NCBI RefSeq assembly: GCF_023072675.1
Contig: NZ_JALLGL010000013.1
Coordinates: forward strand, 1-43,238
Reading direction: 5' to 3'
DNA length: 43,238 nt
Source of the DNA: Streptomyces sp. XM83C
GTDB lineage: Bacteria; Actinomycetota; Actinomycetes; Streptomycetales; Streptomycetaceae
Position numbers and translations under genes: made by a program. Under the pieces are notes generated by a model. It saw only the letters and a program-made list of their open reading frames with translations, ran no database searches and was not told the DNA's origin. Of this stretch, positions 7,370 through 16,162 are shown one piece after another; the stretch's first letter is position 1, and the number at the start of each line of letters is the position of its first letter.

Positions 7370-8794
7370 ATGGGACGTCATGGGTGGGACTCGGGGGCGC
7401 GTCGGTGGCGGTTCACGGCGCTGCTCGGTGTGGGCGCGGCCGTCGTCGCGCTGGTGGTGACGCTGCTCAACACACTGCCCGGCGGCGGCAGTACGGCCGG
7501 CACCACCCCGGACGGTGCAAAGGTGCACGGCACGCCGCTGACGCCGGACGGGCCGCCCGAGCCGGAGGTCGGCTGGGGTTTCACGCACACCCAGTACAGC
7601 GCCGACCACGGCGCAGGCCAGGCCGTACGGCGGGTCGAGGACGCCCTGAGGGCCCGGCCGATGCCGCAGAACCAGGCGATCATGGGCTGGGGCGCCGACA
7701 ACCCCGAACCGGTGAAGGGGCGTTACGATTTCGCGGCGCTGGACCGCCGGGTCGACTTCGTCCGCGCCTCCGGCGGCACCCCGGTGATCACGCTGTGCTG
7801 CGCGCCGGACTGGATGAAGGGCGGCAAGGCGGGGGCGGGCTCCACGGACTGGAGTCGGGCCGCGCTGGAGACCGCGCCGCGGCCCGAGCACTACGCCGAC
7901 TTCGCGGCGCTCGCCGCGACCGTCGCCGAGCGCTACCCCGATGTGCGGCACTTCATCGTGTGGAACGAGTTCAAGGGCTTCTGGAACGACGCCGAGGCCC
8001 GCTGGGACCACGAGGGCTACACGAAGCTGTACAACCTCGTGTACCGGGCGCTGAAGAAGGTGAACCCCGACATCCTCGTCGGCGGCCCCTATCTGGTGAT
8101 GGACAGCCTCGACCCGCGCGCGCCGAACGCGTCCGGCACGTTCAAGGGACCCTGGGGCGCCATGGACCAGCGGGTGCTGGACGCGTTCGCCTACTGGAAC
8201 CGGCACAAGACGGGCGCCGACTTCGTCGTCGTGGACGGCTCCAGCTACACCAACGACGACGAGCTGCTGCCCGACGAGTTCGCCGCCACCGACAAGTTCA
8301 CCGCCGTCAGCCGCTGGGTGCGGCAGCAGACCGGCGGGCTGCCGCTGTGGTGGGCCGAGTACTACGTGGAGCCCGCCGACGGCGACGACGAACGCAAGGG
8401 CTGGTCGGAGGCGCGCCGCGTCGCCGTACAGGCCGCCGGGATGATCGCCCTGGCCAAGGGCGGCACCACCAGCGGCTTCTACTGGAACCCGGAGAAGGAG
8501 ACCGGCACCGGCTGCGCGGGCTGCCTGTGGACGCCCACCGACCGCGCGGGCGGCGGGCGGACCCTGCCCATGTACGACCTGGTGTCCCGGTTCTCGCAGG
8601 CGTTCCCGCCGGGCACCGCGCAGCGGACCGTGCAGATCGCCGCCGACGACGTGCCCAATGTGCGGGTCCTGGCGAGCGACCGGACCGTGCTGGTGGTCAA
8701 CACGCTCGACCGGCCCATCAGCGCACAGGTGGACGGGCAGCGTTTCGACATGCAGGCGTACGAGGTGAAGTGGCTCGACCGGCGCTCCGGGTGA
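7370..8794 (+). CDS. Membrane-anchored GH39-like glycoside hydrolase
   Basis: A 474-residue protein with one N-terminal membrane anchor (about 14-36) and an extracellular TIM-barrel like GH39/GH-A xylosidases and the exopolysaccharide hydrolase PslG. The acid/base is Glu200 in HFIVWNEF, and the nucleophile is likely Glu330 in PLWWAEYY. A short beta-sandwich-like tail follows the barrel. It faces an operon for polysaccharide export and modification, and the two genes' stops are only 15 bases apart. I infer a role in trimming or releasing that polysaccharide, comparable to PslG; the substrate is not known. The start is the ATG just after a -10-like box, giving a short cytosolic tail before the membrane segment. 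Confidence 0.82.
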   Translation: MGRHGWDSGARRWRFTALLGVGAAVVALVVTLLNTLPGGGSTAGTTPDGAKVHGTPLTPDGPPEPEVGWGFTHTQYSADHGAGQAVRRVEDALRARPMPQNQAIMGWGADNPEPVKGRYDFAALDRRVDFVRASGGTPVITLCCAPDWMKGGKAGAGSTDWSRAALETAPRPEHYADFAALAATVAERYPDVRHFIVWNEFKGFWNDAEARWDHEGYTKLYNLVYRALKKVNPDILVGGPYLVMDSLDPRAPNASGTFKGPWGAMDQRVLDAFAYWNRHKTGADFVVVDGSSYTNDDELLPDEFAATDKFTAVSRWVRQQTGGLPLWWAEYYVEPADGDDERKGWSEARRVAVQAAGMIALAKGGTTSGFYWNPEKETGTGCAGCLWTPTDRAGGGRTLPMYDLVSRFSQAFPPGTAQRTVQIAADDVPNVRVLASDRTVLVVNTLDRPISAQVDGQRFDMQAYEVKWLDRRSG

Positions 8795-8809
8795 GCCGCT
8801 TCACGGGAC

Positions 8810-11800
8810 CTACTTCATCGTCAGGAACCGCTGCACCAGCGCCGCGAACACCACCGCGAGCAGCGGCAGCGCGAACCAGAACGAACCCTGTAGCACCCGC
8901 AGCTGCCGCACGCCGGGCCGGACCGCCACCCGCACCGCTTCCCGCACCGCCAGCAGCAGGACCAGCGCGACCGCCGCGATGCCCCCGACGACCGACCACG
9001 GCGTCCAGGTCACCTGCGGCCCGATCGGACCGGGGTCGGCCTTCGCCGGCTTGCCCTCCGGCGGCTGCCTGAGGGCGTACATCGTCACGTCCTCGTTGCT
9101 GAACACCCGCGTCAGCTCCGGACGCCGGTCCAGGTTCTCCAGCAGCCGCGGCTCCCAGGTGTCCGAATAGCCCACGTCCAGCCGGAGATACACGACCTGA
9201 CTGCGGTTGACCATCAGATACGAGTTCGGGCCGGCGTCCTTCAACGCCTTCACCAGCCCCGACACCAGCACCGGGTCGCTCGGCGCGAGCGTCGGCACGT
9301 AGTTCACCTTCTCCATGTCGCGGGCGCCCCACGGCATCGCCGGTGTCACATTGGTGTACGTGTCGTTGCTCAGCCACAGCACCCGCACCGTAGGGTCGTC
9401 GTGCGCGTACACGTACTCCATCGCGGCGACCTCGCCGGGCCGGATCCGCTCGAACGGCTCGTTGCCCCAGCGGGCCACCAGGAACCCGCCGATCAGCAGC
9501 ACACCCGCGAGCAGCGCCGCGAGCGGGGCGAGACTCACCCGGTCCTTGTCGCGTTCCTCCGCGGTGACACCCGAGCGCGGGAACAGGGCGAGACCGGCGA
9601 GCAGCGCGGCGCCGGGCAGCGCGAACATGAACACGCGCAGCGCCATCTCACCGCCGTACGACTGCATCCCGAAACCGAGGAACGGCACGAAGGTGAGCAC
9701 CAGCAGCGACCGCTCCCGGTAGCGGTGCTCGCGCCGCCGCCACCAGCCCCAGCAGGCGAACGCCATCACCCCGCCGGCCAGCGCGACCCGCGTGTACAGC
9801 ACCAGCTTGTGGGAGGAGCTGCCGCCCTCGATCCGGCCGGACACCGACGACGACACGTTGTCGCCGACGCCGCCGACCCCGCCGAACAGCTCGTCGAAGT
9901 GGCCCGACCAGTACGGCTCGGCCATGTACCCGACCCACACCGCGACCAGCACCGCGAACAGCAGCGGCAGCCCGCGCAGTTCGCACTTGCCGAGCACGAC
10001 CAGCGCGGCCAGCACGCCCAGCATCACGAACGGGGTGAGCTGGTGGGCCGGCACGCACGCCGCGTACAGGCCGATCACCACCGCGAGCAGCACCGCCCGC
10101 TGCCGCCGGTCGGTCGGCTCCACCTCCGCCTCGCCGGGGCGGCGGCTGCCCCACAGCACGCGCGGCGGGCGGAACCACACCAGCAGGATCGCCACGAACA
10201 TCAGATACAGCAGATAGGTGAAGCCCTGCGGGGAGAAGTAGTCCTGGCCGACCCAGCCGCCCAGCACGAAGATCCAGACGCCGGTCCACTTGGCGCGCCA
10301 GCTCGCCCGCATCGACCGCACCAGCAGGAACATCGGCACCAGGTAGCAGAGCTGGATCGCCGTCGGCCACCAGCGGATCAGCTCCGAGTGGTCGGAGACC
10401 CCGCACGCCTTCAGCACCATCGCGGCGACCGCGAAGAACCCGGGCCAGCTCCAGCGCGCGTCCAGGTCGGGCACGGCCGCGCCGGTGCGGTCGATGTAGT
10501 CGAGGAAGCCCAGATGCTGCCAGGCCGTCGCGAACCGCGGCTCCGCCTCGATCGCCGCCGGCAGCGCGTGCAGCGACACCACCGTCGCGAGCAGCGTCAC
10601 CAGCAGCAGCGCCCGGTGCTCCCGGCCCAGCCACAGCAGTGACGCGAACACCACCGCCAGCAGCACGGCCCCGGCCAGCGTCGGCAGCGGCAGCACCGAC
10701 ACCAGCCCGAGACCGCCCATGCCGTCCAGGTCCGCCTCGCCGAGCCGCAGCGCGGGCACCCAGTACAGCAGCAGGGCCGCCGCCAGCAGGCAGCCGAGGA
10801 CCACTCCGGCGCGGGTCGGTACCCAGCGAGGGCCCGCCGGCTCCGCGGGCGGCGGGTCCGCCTCCGGGGCCGGCGGCTCGTCCGGCTTCTCGCCGCGCGG
10901 GCCTTCGGCCTCCTCCGGTACGACGATCTCGGCCGTGACGGGATCGACGTACCCGGCGTCGAACACCTCCTCGAACGGGGCGTCGATCTCCGGCTCCCGC
11001 TCCTCGACCGGCAGCCCCAGCTCCGGCACCGCCGGTGTCCCGAGGGGCGGTGTGCCGGGGCCGGGCCGCACGTCGGGGCGGCGCTCCTGATGGTCGAAGT
11101 CGAGGTGCATGCCGAGCGCGAGGGTGTCCTTGTCCAGCGCCCAGGCGGGCCGCCGCGTCCGCGCCCCGGCGGGCTCGGCGGGCGTCCCCAGGTCGGCGAG
11201 GTCACCGTCGGGCGCCGTGTCCTCGACGCGGTCCGCGGGCGCCGCCCGCATCGTCCGGTACAGCTTCGGCGCGGCGATGGCGACGATCACCGCGAGCGCG
11301 GAGATCTCCGCGACGCCCGCGCCGGTGAGGCCCATCCGCGGCAGGAGCAGCAGCGTCAGCCCCAGCACCAGCACGCACAGCAGGCCTTGCAGCCAGGCCA
11401 GTCCGGCGGTGCGGCTCTGCGCGCGCAGCACCGCGAAGTACGTCTCCATCACCACCCGCAGCACCGCGCCGACCGCGAACCAGCGCAGCAGCGGGGTGGC
11501 CGCGTCGGCGTAGCCCGGCCCGAACACACCGAGGATCCAGGGCGCGCCCACGAACAGCGTGCCCGCCACCGGCAGCATGATCCGCGCCATCCGCTTCAGC
11601 GCGGCCCGCGTGTCGGCGGCGAGCCGGCCCGGGGCGTGCGAGCCCTCCACGGTGAGGGAGGCCCCCATGTTGATGGCGAGCAGATTGCACGTGCCGCCGA
11701 TCGTGGTGGTGATGTAGAAGTACGCGTTGTCCTCGGAGCTGACCTGCGAGGCGATGATGACAGGCACCAGGTAGACCACGGCCAGCGAGAACAGCGAGCC

Positions 11801-12583
11801 CGTGTAGTCCCCGGCGAGGAACCGCACCGTCTCCCGCAGCGTCGGCGGTCGGCGCCCCTCGGTCTCCGCCACGTGCCGGGGCACCAGCCGGCGGAAGACC
11901 AGCCAGCCCAGCGGCAGCACGGAGACGGCGATCGCCGCGACCCACGACACGAACACCCCGGTCGTGGGCAGCGCCACCGCGAACGCCACCAGCAGCGCCA
12001 GCTTCACCGCCGAGAACGCGGTGTTGCCGACGGGCACCCACAGCGCGCTGCGCAGCCCGGTCAGCACCCCGTCCTGGAGGGTGAGCAGATTCCACGCGAC
12101 GACGGCCGCGACGAACCCCAGCCCGTTGAGCGGCCCGTGCAGGAACCGGTACGACGGCCCCCACATGTCCAGCGTCAGCAGGAACACCGCCGCGGCCACC
12201 GCCACCATCAGCGAACTTCCCGCATAGGTGCGGAAGATGAACCGCCCGGTGGCGCGGCCGGAGACCGGGATGAACCGGGCCAGGGCACCCGTCAGCGTCA
12301 CCGCGGTCAGCCCCGCGAGGAGCTTCATCGCGGCGATCGCGGCGGAGCCCTGCCCGACCGCCGCCTCGTCGTACCAGCGCGCCGCGGCCAGCCAGAAGCC
12401 GAGGCCGAGCACCGCGGAGATGCCGGTGTTCAGCATCAGCGCGTACGCGTTGCGGAACAGCGGGCTGCCGCCCGGCGGCTTCCCGCTCCGTCGGGGCAGG
12501 CGCAGCAGCCGACGCCGGCCGGGCGGGCCGCTCCCTTCGGCCGCAGGCGACGCTTCGTGGGGTGTGGTCGTCGTGTCAGACAC
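8810..12583 (-). CDS. Wzx-like flippase fused to GT-C/Wzy-like membrane module
   Basis: A 1257-residue inner-membrane protein in three parts. Residues 45-447 form a multi-pass oligosaccharide flippase of the MATE/Wzx (polysaccharide_synt) type. Residues 448-588 are a hydrophilic, acidic and Pro-rich linker. Residues 590-1257 form a second multi-pass module with the motif GQDYFSPQGFTYLLYL and a soluble segment (YTNVTPAMPWGARDMEKVNYVP region) before the last helices, reminiscent of GT-C glycosyltransferases or Wzy polymerases. The joined functions suggest coupled translocation and polymerisation or ligation of a lipid-linked glycan. The GTG start at 12583 overlaps the deacetylase stop by eight bases (GTGTCTGA), indicating translational coupling. 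The activity of the second module is inference. Confidence 0.85.
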   Translation of the reverse strand: MSDTTTTPHEASPAAEGSGPPGRRRLLRLPRRSGKPPGGSPLFRNAYALMLNTGISAVLGLGFWLAAARWYDEAAVGQGSAAIAAMKLLAGLTAVTLTGALARFIPVSGRATGRFIFRTYAGSSLMVAVAAAVFLLTLDMWGPSYRFLHGPLNGLGFVAAVVAWNLLTLQDGVLTGLRSALWVPVGNTAFSAVKLALLVAFAVALPTTGVFVSWVAAIAVSVLPLGWLVFRRLVPRHVAETEGRRPPTLRETVRFLAGDYTGSLFSLAVVYLVPVIIASQVSSEDNAYFYITTTIGGTCNLLAINMGASLTVEGSHAPGRLAADTRAALKRMARIMLPVAGTLFVGAPWILGVFGPGYADAATPLLRWFAVGAVLRVVMETYFAVLRAQSRTAGLAWLQGLLCVLVLGLTLLLLPRMGLTGAGVAEISALAVIVAIAAPKLYRTMRAAPADRVEDTAPDGDLADLGTPAEPAGARTRRPAWALDKDTLALGMHLDFDHQERRPDVRPGPGTPPLGTPAVPELGLPVEEREPEIDAPFEEVFDAGYVDPVTAEIVVPEEAEGPRGEKPDEPPAPEADPPPAEPAGPRWVPTRAGVVLGCLLAAALLLYWVPALRLGEADLDGMGGLGLVSVLPLPTLAGAVLLAVVFASLLWLGREHRALLLVTLLATVVSLHALPAAIEAEPRFATAWQHLGFLDYIDRTGAAVPDLDARWSWPGFFAVAAMVLKACGVSDHSELIRWWPTAIQLCYLVPMFLLVRSMRASWRAKWTGVWIFVLGGWVGQDYFSPQGFTYLLYLMFVAILLVWFRPPRVLWGSRRPGEAEVEPTDRRQRAVLLAVVIGLYAACVPAHQLTPFVMLGVLAALVVLGKCELRGLPLLFAVLVAVWVGYMAEPYWSGHFDELFGGVGGVGDNVSSSVSGRIEGGSSSHKLVLYTRVALAGGVMAFACWGWWRRREHRYRERSLLVLTFVPFLGFGMQSYGGEMALRVFMFALPGAALLAGLALFPRSGVTAEERDKDRVSLAPLAALLAGVLLIGGFLVARWGNEPFERIRPGEVAAMEYVYAHDDPTVRVLWLSNDTYTNVTPAMPWGARDMEKVNYVPTLAPSDPVLVSGLVKALKDAGPNSYLMVNRSQVVYLRLDVGYSDTWEPRLLENLDRRPELTRVFSNEDVTMYALRQPPEGKPAKADPGPIGPQVTWTPWSVVGGIAAVALVLLLAVREAVRVAVRPGVRQLRVLQGSFWFALPLLAVVFAALVQRFLTMK

Positions 12584-13391
12584 GGTCGCGGATGGCCTTC
12601 CGGCGGAGCTGGCGTGTTCTGCGGACCATCGCGTACCCCTTGGTGAGGACGCGGTCCCGGGCGAAGGTGCGGGCGATCGACCGGCCCTCGACGAGCCGGG
12701 CGAACTCGTCGATGGCGGTGCTGCGCCGCACGGTGACACGCCGCAGGGCGTACGGGCCCTGGCGGCGCTGTGCGAGAGCGTTGCCGACGGCCAGGGCCTG
12801 CGCGAACCCGGCCTCCCGCACGGCCTGCCGCACTCGGCGGTCGGAGTAGCCGTACGGGTAGGCGAACGACACCGGCAGCGCGCCGAGCTCCCCGGCGACG
12901 ATGTCCCGGCACAGGGTGAGTTCGCGGCGCAGCCGTGCGTCGTCGAGCTGGTCCAGCTGCGGATGGGTGTGGCTGTGGCCGCCGATCTCGACGCCGGCGT
13001 CGGCGAGGTCCCGTACCTGCTTCCAGTCGAGCATGGTGTCCAGGCCGCCGCCCATGTCGTGGTCGCCGCGCAGCCAGCCGGTGGAGACGAACAGCGTGGC
13101 CGGGAAGCCGTGCTCGGCCAGCACGGGCAGGGCGTGCCGGTGCACGCCCTCGTAGCCGTCGTCGAACGTGATCAGCACCGGACGCCCGGGCAGCGGCGCC
13201 CCGGACCGCCAGCGCGCGGCGAGCGCGGCCGTCGTCAGCGGGGTCATGCCGCGGTCCCCGAGCAGCGCCATCTGCTCGGCGAACGCCTCCGGCGCCACCG
13301 ACAGGGCGCGGGTGGCGTCGTTGGGGCGGGCGGCGACGGCGTGGTACATGAGGATCGGCACGGCCTCGTTCGTCGGTGCGGCCTCACGCAT
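12576..13391 (-). CDS. Polysaccharide deacetylase (NodB/CE4)
   Basis: A 271-residue NodB-fold enzyme that removes acetyl groups from N-acetylated sugars in a glycan. Motif 1 is TFDDGY (75-80, Asp77 base and Asp78 metal ligand) and motif 2 is HSHTHP (139-144, zinc ligands His139 and His143). The later FAYPYGY segment is the catalytic-arginine-region equivalent. No clear signal peptide is seen, so it could act on lipid-linked precursors inside the cell or be exported by another route. It overlaps the upstream GT2 by eight bases (ATGCGTGA) and the downstream flippase by eight, so it belongs firmly to the polysaccharide operon. Confidence 0.9.
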   Translation of the reverse strand: MREAAPTNEAVPILMYHAVAARPNDATRALSVAPEAFAEQMALLGDRGMTPLTTAALAARWRSGAPLPGRPVLITFDDGYEGVHRHALPVLAEHGFPATLFVSTGWLRGDHDMGGGLDTMLDWKQVRDLADAGVEIGGHSHTHPQLDQLDDARLRRELTLCRDIVAGELGALPVSFAYPYGYSDRRVRQAVREAGFAQALAVGNALAQRRQGPYALRRVTVRRSTAIDEFARLVEGRSIARTFARDRVLTKGYAMVRRTRQLRRKAIRDRV

Positions 13392-14502
13392 CGGCGGCCT
13401 CCGCTCTGTCGATCCGCGGCACGGAGAACGCCGTACCGGCCCGGCGTGCCCGCCAGCTCCCCACGGCGTACCCGCCGGCCGCCGCGCACACCCCGGCGAC
13501 GATGGCACCGGCCCGTCCGGCGCCGCCGGGGCGGGCGAGCAGCGCGTCGCGCAGCCCGCGCGCCACCCCGGCGGGCAGCACGCGGGTGGTGTACCGGCGT
13601 TCGGACTCCAGGCCCTTGTCCGCGCCGACGCTGCGCGCGACGAGCGCCTTGGACAGGCCCTCGGCGTAGGCGCGGCTGCGGAAGTAGGCGAAGTACTCAC
13701 GTGCCCGGGGCACCCGGTGGTGGATGACGGCCCGGTCGTCGATCAGCAGCACGGCGTCGGGCCGGGCGCGGCTGAGCCGGATGCACAGTTCCGTCTCCTC
13801 GCAGCCGAGCGGACGCCGGTCGCCGTCCCGGCCGATGCCGGTGGCGAAACCGCCGGCGGCGTCGAAGGCGCTGCGCCGGAAGGAGGCGTTGCCGCCGAGG
13901 ACGTTGCGGACCCGGACCCGGCCGCGGGGCAGACCCTTGTAGGTGCAGCCCACCACCCAGTCGAACTCCTCCGGGAACCAGTCGGGGCGGCGGCCCGACG
14001 CCCACACGGGCAGCGTGCGCCCGCCGACCGCCATCACGCGGGGGTCGGCGTACGCCTCGGCGAACCATCGCAGCCAGTCCCGTTCCGCCACGGCGTCGTC
14101 GTCGAGGAACGCGACGATCTCCCCGCGGGCGGCGGCGATGCCGGTGTTGCGGCCGGCGGACAGTCCGCGCGGCCCGGTGTTGGCGAGGACGCGGACGTCG
14201 TCGGTCTCCTTGTACTCGCGGGTCAGCCGGTCCCGCAGCGCCGGGTTGTGGTCGACGACCAGCAGCGTCTCCAGCGCCGGGTACGACTGTGCCCGTACGG
14301 AGGACACGGCGGCGAGGATGTCCTCCCAGCGGTCCTCGGTGTAGACGCAGACGACGACGGAGACGCCGGGGCCGGGCGGTGCGCCGGGCCGTCCGGCCCC
14401 GCCGCCGGGCCGTCCGGTCTGTGGGCCGGGCCGCCCGGCGGCTGCGTCGGGGTGTCCGGTCGGTGTGCCGGGACCTCCGGTAGGTGTGCCGGGACCTCTC
14501 AA
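13384..14502 (-). CDS. Family 2 glycosyltransferase with Gly/Pro repeat leader
   Basis: A 372-residue GT-A glycosyltransferase. Conserved parts are VSVVVCVYTEDR (47-58), the FLDDD metal/nucleotide motif (132-136), GNASFRRSAFDAAGGF and CEETELCIRL. A hydrophobic C-terminal stretch may touch the membrane. Residues 1-46 are a low-complexity Gly/Pro/Thr leader with PGTPTG repeats. The start is unusual: a TTG at 14502 overlaps the previous gene's stop (TTGA) and has GGAGAGG seven bases ahead, while no better ATG or GTG fits. It should add a sugar to the surface polysaccharide; donor and acceptor are unknown. Confidence 0.85.
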   Translation of the reverse strand: MRGPGTPTGGPGTPTGHPDAAAGRPGPQTGRPGGGAGRPGAPPGPGVSVVVCVYTEDRWEDILAAVSSVRAQSYPALETLLVVDHNPALRDRLTREYKETDDVRVLANTGPRGLSAGRNTGIAAARGEIVAFLDDDAVAERDWLRWFAEAYADPRVMAVGGRTLPVWASGRRPDWFPEEFDWVVGCTYKGLPRGRVRVRNVLGGNASFRRSAFDAAGGFATGIGRDGDRRPLGCEETELCIRLSRARPDAVLLIDDRAVIHHRVPRAREYFAYFRSRAYAEGLSKALVARSVGADKGLESERRYTTRVLPAGVARGLRDALLARPGGAGRAGAIVAGVCAAAGGYAVGSWRARRAGTAFSVPRIDRAEAADA

Positions 14503-15314
14503 CGCACCTCTCCCCGGACCGTGCCGAGCATCGGCGAGCGGCGTTCCTGCCGGCGCAGTTCGCGGCGGTTGGAGCGCTCCTTGAGGATCACCTTGAGCAC
14601 CCGCAGCCCGTCGCGCACGGCCCGCAGATTGCTGGTGCCGTGGATGCGCAGATACTCGTGGCTGGGTATCTCCTGCACTCTCAGTCCGGCCTTGACGACC
14701 CGGATGTTCATCAGGGTCTCCACCTCGAAGCCGGTGCAGTCCAGCTCGATCTTGTCGAGGCAGTGCCGCCAGAACGCGTTGTAGCCGTAGCACAGGTCGG
14801 TGTACCGGGCGCCGAACTTGCGGTTGACGGCCGTGCACAGCGCCCAGTTGCCCAGCTTGCGGATGAAGGTCATGTCGTCGGTGCCGCCGCCGTTGGCGAA
14901 GCGGGAGCCCTTGGCGAAGTCGGCGCCGGAGACGAGGGCGGAGACGTACGACACGATCTCGTTGCCGTCGGCGGAGCCGTCGGCGTCGACCATGACGATG
15001 ATGTCGCCGGTCGCGGCCTCGAAGCCGGTGATCAGGGCGTCCCCCTTGCCCCTGCCCTGCTGGCGCACCACTTTCACACCGGGCCACAGCTCGCGGGCTA
15101 CCTCGACGGTGTTGTCGGTGGAGTTGCCGTCGACGAGGACCACCTCGTGGATCCAGCCGGGCAGGGTCTTGAAGACGTACGGCAGGTTCTCCGCCTCGTT
15201 CATCGCCGGTATGACCACGCTGACCGGCGGGGTGATCGCGAGATGCGAGGAGATCGGCCGGTACTCACCGGCGGTGTGCGGCGTCTGACTGCGCGAAGGC
15301 AGAACTGAGCTCAT
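14499..15314 (-). CDS. DPM1/ArnC-like family 2 glycosyltransferase
   Basis: A 271-residue GT-A enzyme resembling dolichyl-/polyprenyl-phosphate sugar transferases. Visible motifs are PVSVVIPAMNEAENL (30-44), EVVLVDGNSTDNT (57-69), VMVDADGS (107-114, metal binding) and CYGYNAFWR. It has no C-terminal membrane helices, so it is a DPM1-type soluble or peripheral enzyme. It is the first gene of the polysaccharide operon and probably makes a lipid-linked sugar or starts the repeat unit. ATG at 15314 has GAGAGGGA upstream. The stop overlaps the TTG of the next gene by four bases. Confidence 0.88.
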   Translation of the reverse strand: MSSVLPSRSQTPHTAGEYRPISSHLAITPPVSVVIPAMNEAENLPYVFKTLPGWIHEVVLVDGNSTDNTVEVARELWPGVKVVRQQGRGKGDALITGFEAATGDIIVMVDADGSADGNEIVSYVSALVSGADFAKGSRFANGGGTDDMTFIRKLGNWALCTAVNRKFGARYTDLCYGYNAFWRHCLDKIELDCTGFEVETLMNIRVVKAGLRVQEIPSHEYLRIHGTSNLRAVRDGLRVLKVILKERSNRRELRRQERRSPMLGTVRGEVR

Positions 15315-15745
15315 CGATCGGTCCCTCTCGTCCGGTGGACCGCCCGCCCCTGGGCGGCCCGGTTGTGTGTCCGGTTCGAAAGGGGGGTATCTCACCCACA
15401 GTGCGGACGTCTGACGGTCCGTGAGCATGGGTGAGCTGGCAAAGTGGCCGGTCTGCCGCTGGCGGGCAGCCGGTCGCGCGGCACGACTCGGTCACAGAAG
15501 CGGTCACCGAGCACGGCACCCCCCTACCGCGCCCCGCTCCGGAACGTCGCGGTCCTTGAGCCCTCCCCATGAGCCGCTGTGTGACGGACCGTTGCGGGTG
15601 AGATGTAAGACGGTATTGACGATTGAACCATTATGGCAAGACCTGGAACGAGATCTCACATTTTTCGTTGATCCTCGCGCTTTTCGCTGATTTCGAATGG
15701 ATCTGTCCGATCCGCTGGTGCGGCTCGCGCGGCGCGGACGCGCCC
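15315..15745. promoter_or_regulatory. AT-rich promoter region of the polysaccharide operon
   Basis: This 431-base gap holds no gene. From about 15600 to 15712 it is strikingly AT-rich for this genome. On the minus strand a promoter can be drawn: -35 TTGCCA (complement 15634-15639), 18-base spacer, -10 TACCGT (complement 15610-15615), which would leave a leader of about 290 bases. Repeats include ATCTCAC-type elements at 15390-15396 and 15653-15659 with the inverse GTGAGAT at 15598-15604, the inverted pair ACGGTCCGT (15414-15422)/ACGGACCGT (15584-15592), and two TTTTCGyTGAT direct repeats at 15662 and 15681. These suggest regulated transcription. Promoter choice is inference. Confidence 0.5.
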
Positions 15746-16162
15746 TCAGGTGCGGTCGCGCAGCCGCCGCAGCAGGGCCGGCAGGAACACCAGCGCGCTG
15801 ATCACCGTCACGGCCGCGACCCCGCCGCGCACCGACCAGCGGTGCACGGCGAGCATGCCCTGGGCAACCAGCATGTTCACCGCGATCGCGCCCGCAACCG
15901 CGGCGACGGTCCGACCGAACGGATCCAGCCCGCGCAGTGCGTGCGCTATGGCCGTGGCCGGTGCGGTGAGCAGGAAGAACAGGGTGAGCGGGCCGCGCAG
16001 CGGCGAGGCCGAGCCGGTGAACGCGAGCACGGCGCCGACCGCGGCGACGGCTGACGCGGCACCAGCGAGCAGCGGGGACAGATCCCGGCGCGATGGCCGC
16101 GGTTCCGTTTCGGTGCCGTCGGGCGGGCCCGATGAACCTGTCTTGATGCGGATGGTCTGCAT
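15746..16162 (-). CDS. Small integral membrane protein, unknown function
   Basis: A 138-residue protein with a polar 30-residue N-terminus followed by about four hydrophobic segments (starting LLAGAASAVAAVGAVLAF, LTLFFLLTAPATAIAHAL, TVAAVAGAIAVNMLVAQGML and VAAVTVISALVFLPALL) and a basic tail RRLRDRT. No domain is recognised. It lies on the same strand upstream of the glycosyltransferase operon, separated by the AT-rich gap, so a role in the same envelope process is possible but unproven. The ATG at 16162 is chosen as the first start in the coding-like part; a G-rich stretch about 12 bases ahead is a weak ribosome site. Confidence 0.7.
   Translation of the reverse strand: MQTIRIKTGSSGPPDGTETEPRPSRRDLSPLLAGAASAVAAVGAVLAFTGSASPLRGPLTLFFLLTAPATAIAHALRGLDPFGRTVAAVAGAIAVNMLVAQGMLAVHRWSVRGGVAAVTVISALVFLPALLRRLRDRT

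Noticed and set aside
9401-12646. Long plus-strand frames over the flippase-fusion gene
   Set aside because: They are antisense shadows with His/Gln/Arg-rich composition; the minus-strand frame has clear membrane helices and coupling to the operon.
15371-15380. GGTTCGAA resembling a tRNA T-loop
   Set aside because: No acceptor stem, anticodon arm or matching 7-bp ends surround it.
15421-15690. Plus-strand frame of 89 codons in the polysaccharide promoter region
   Set aside because: It runs through AT-rich regulatory DNA with poor third-position bias and no ribosome site or motif.
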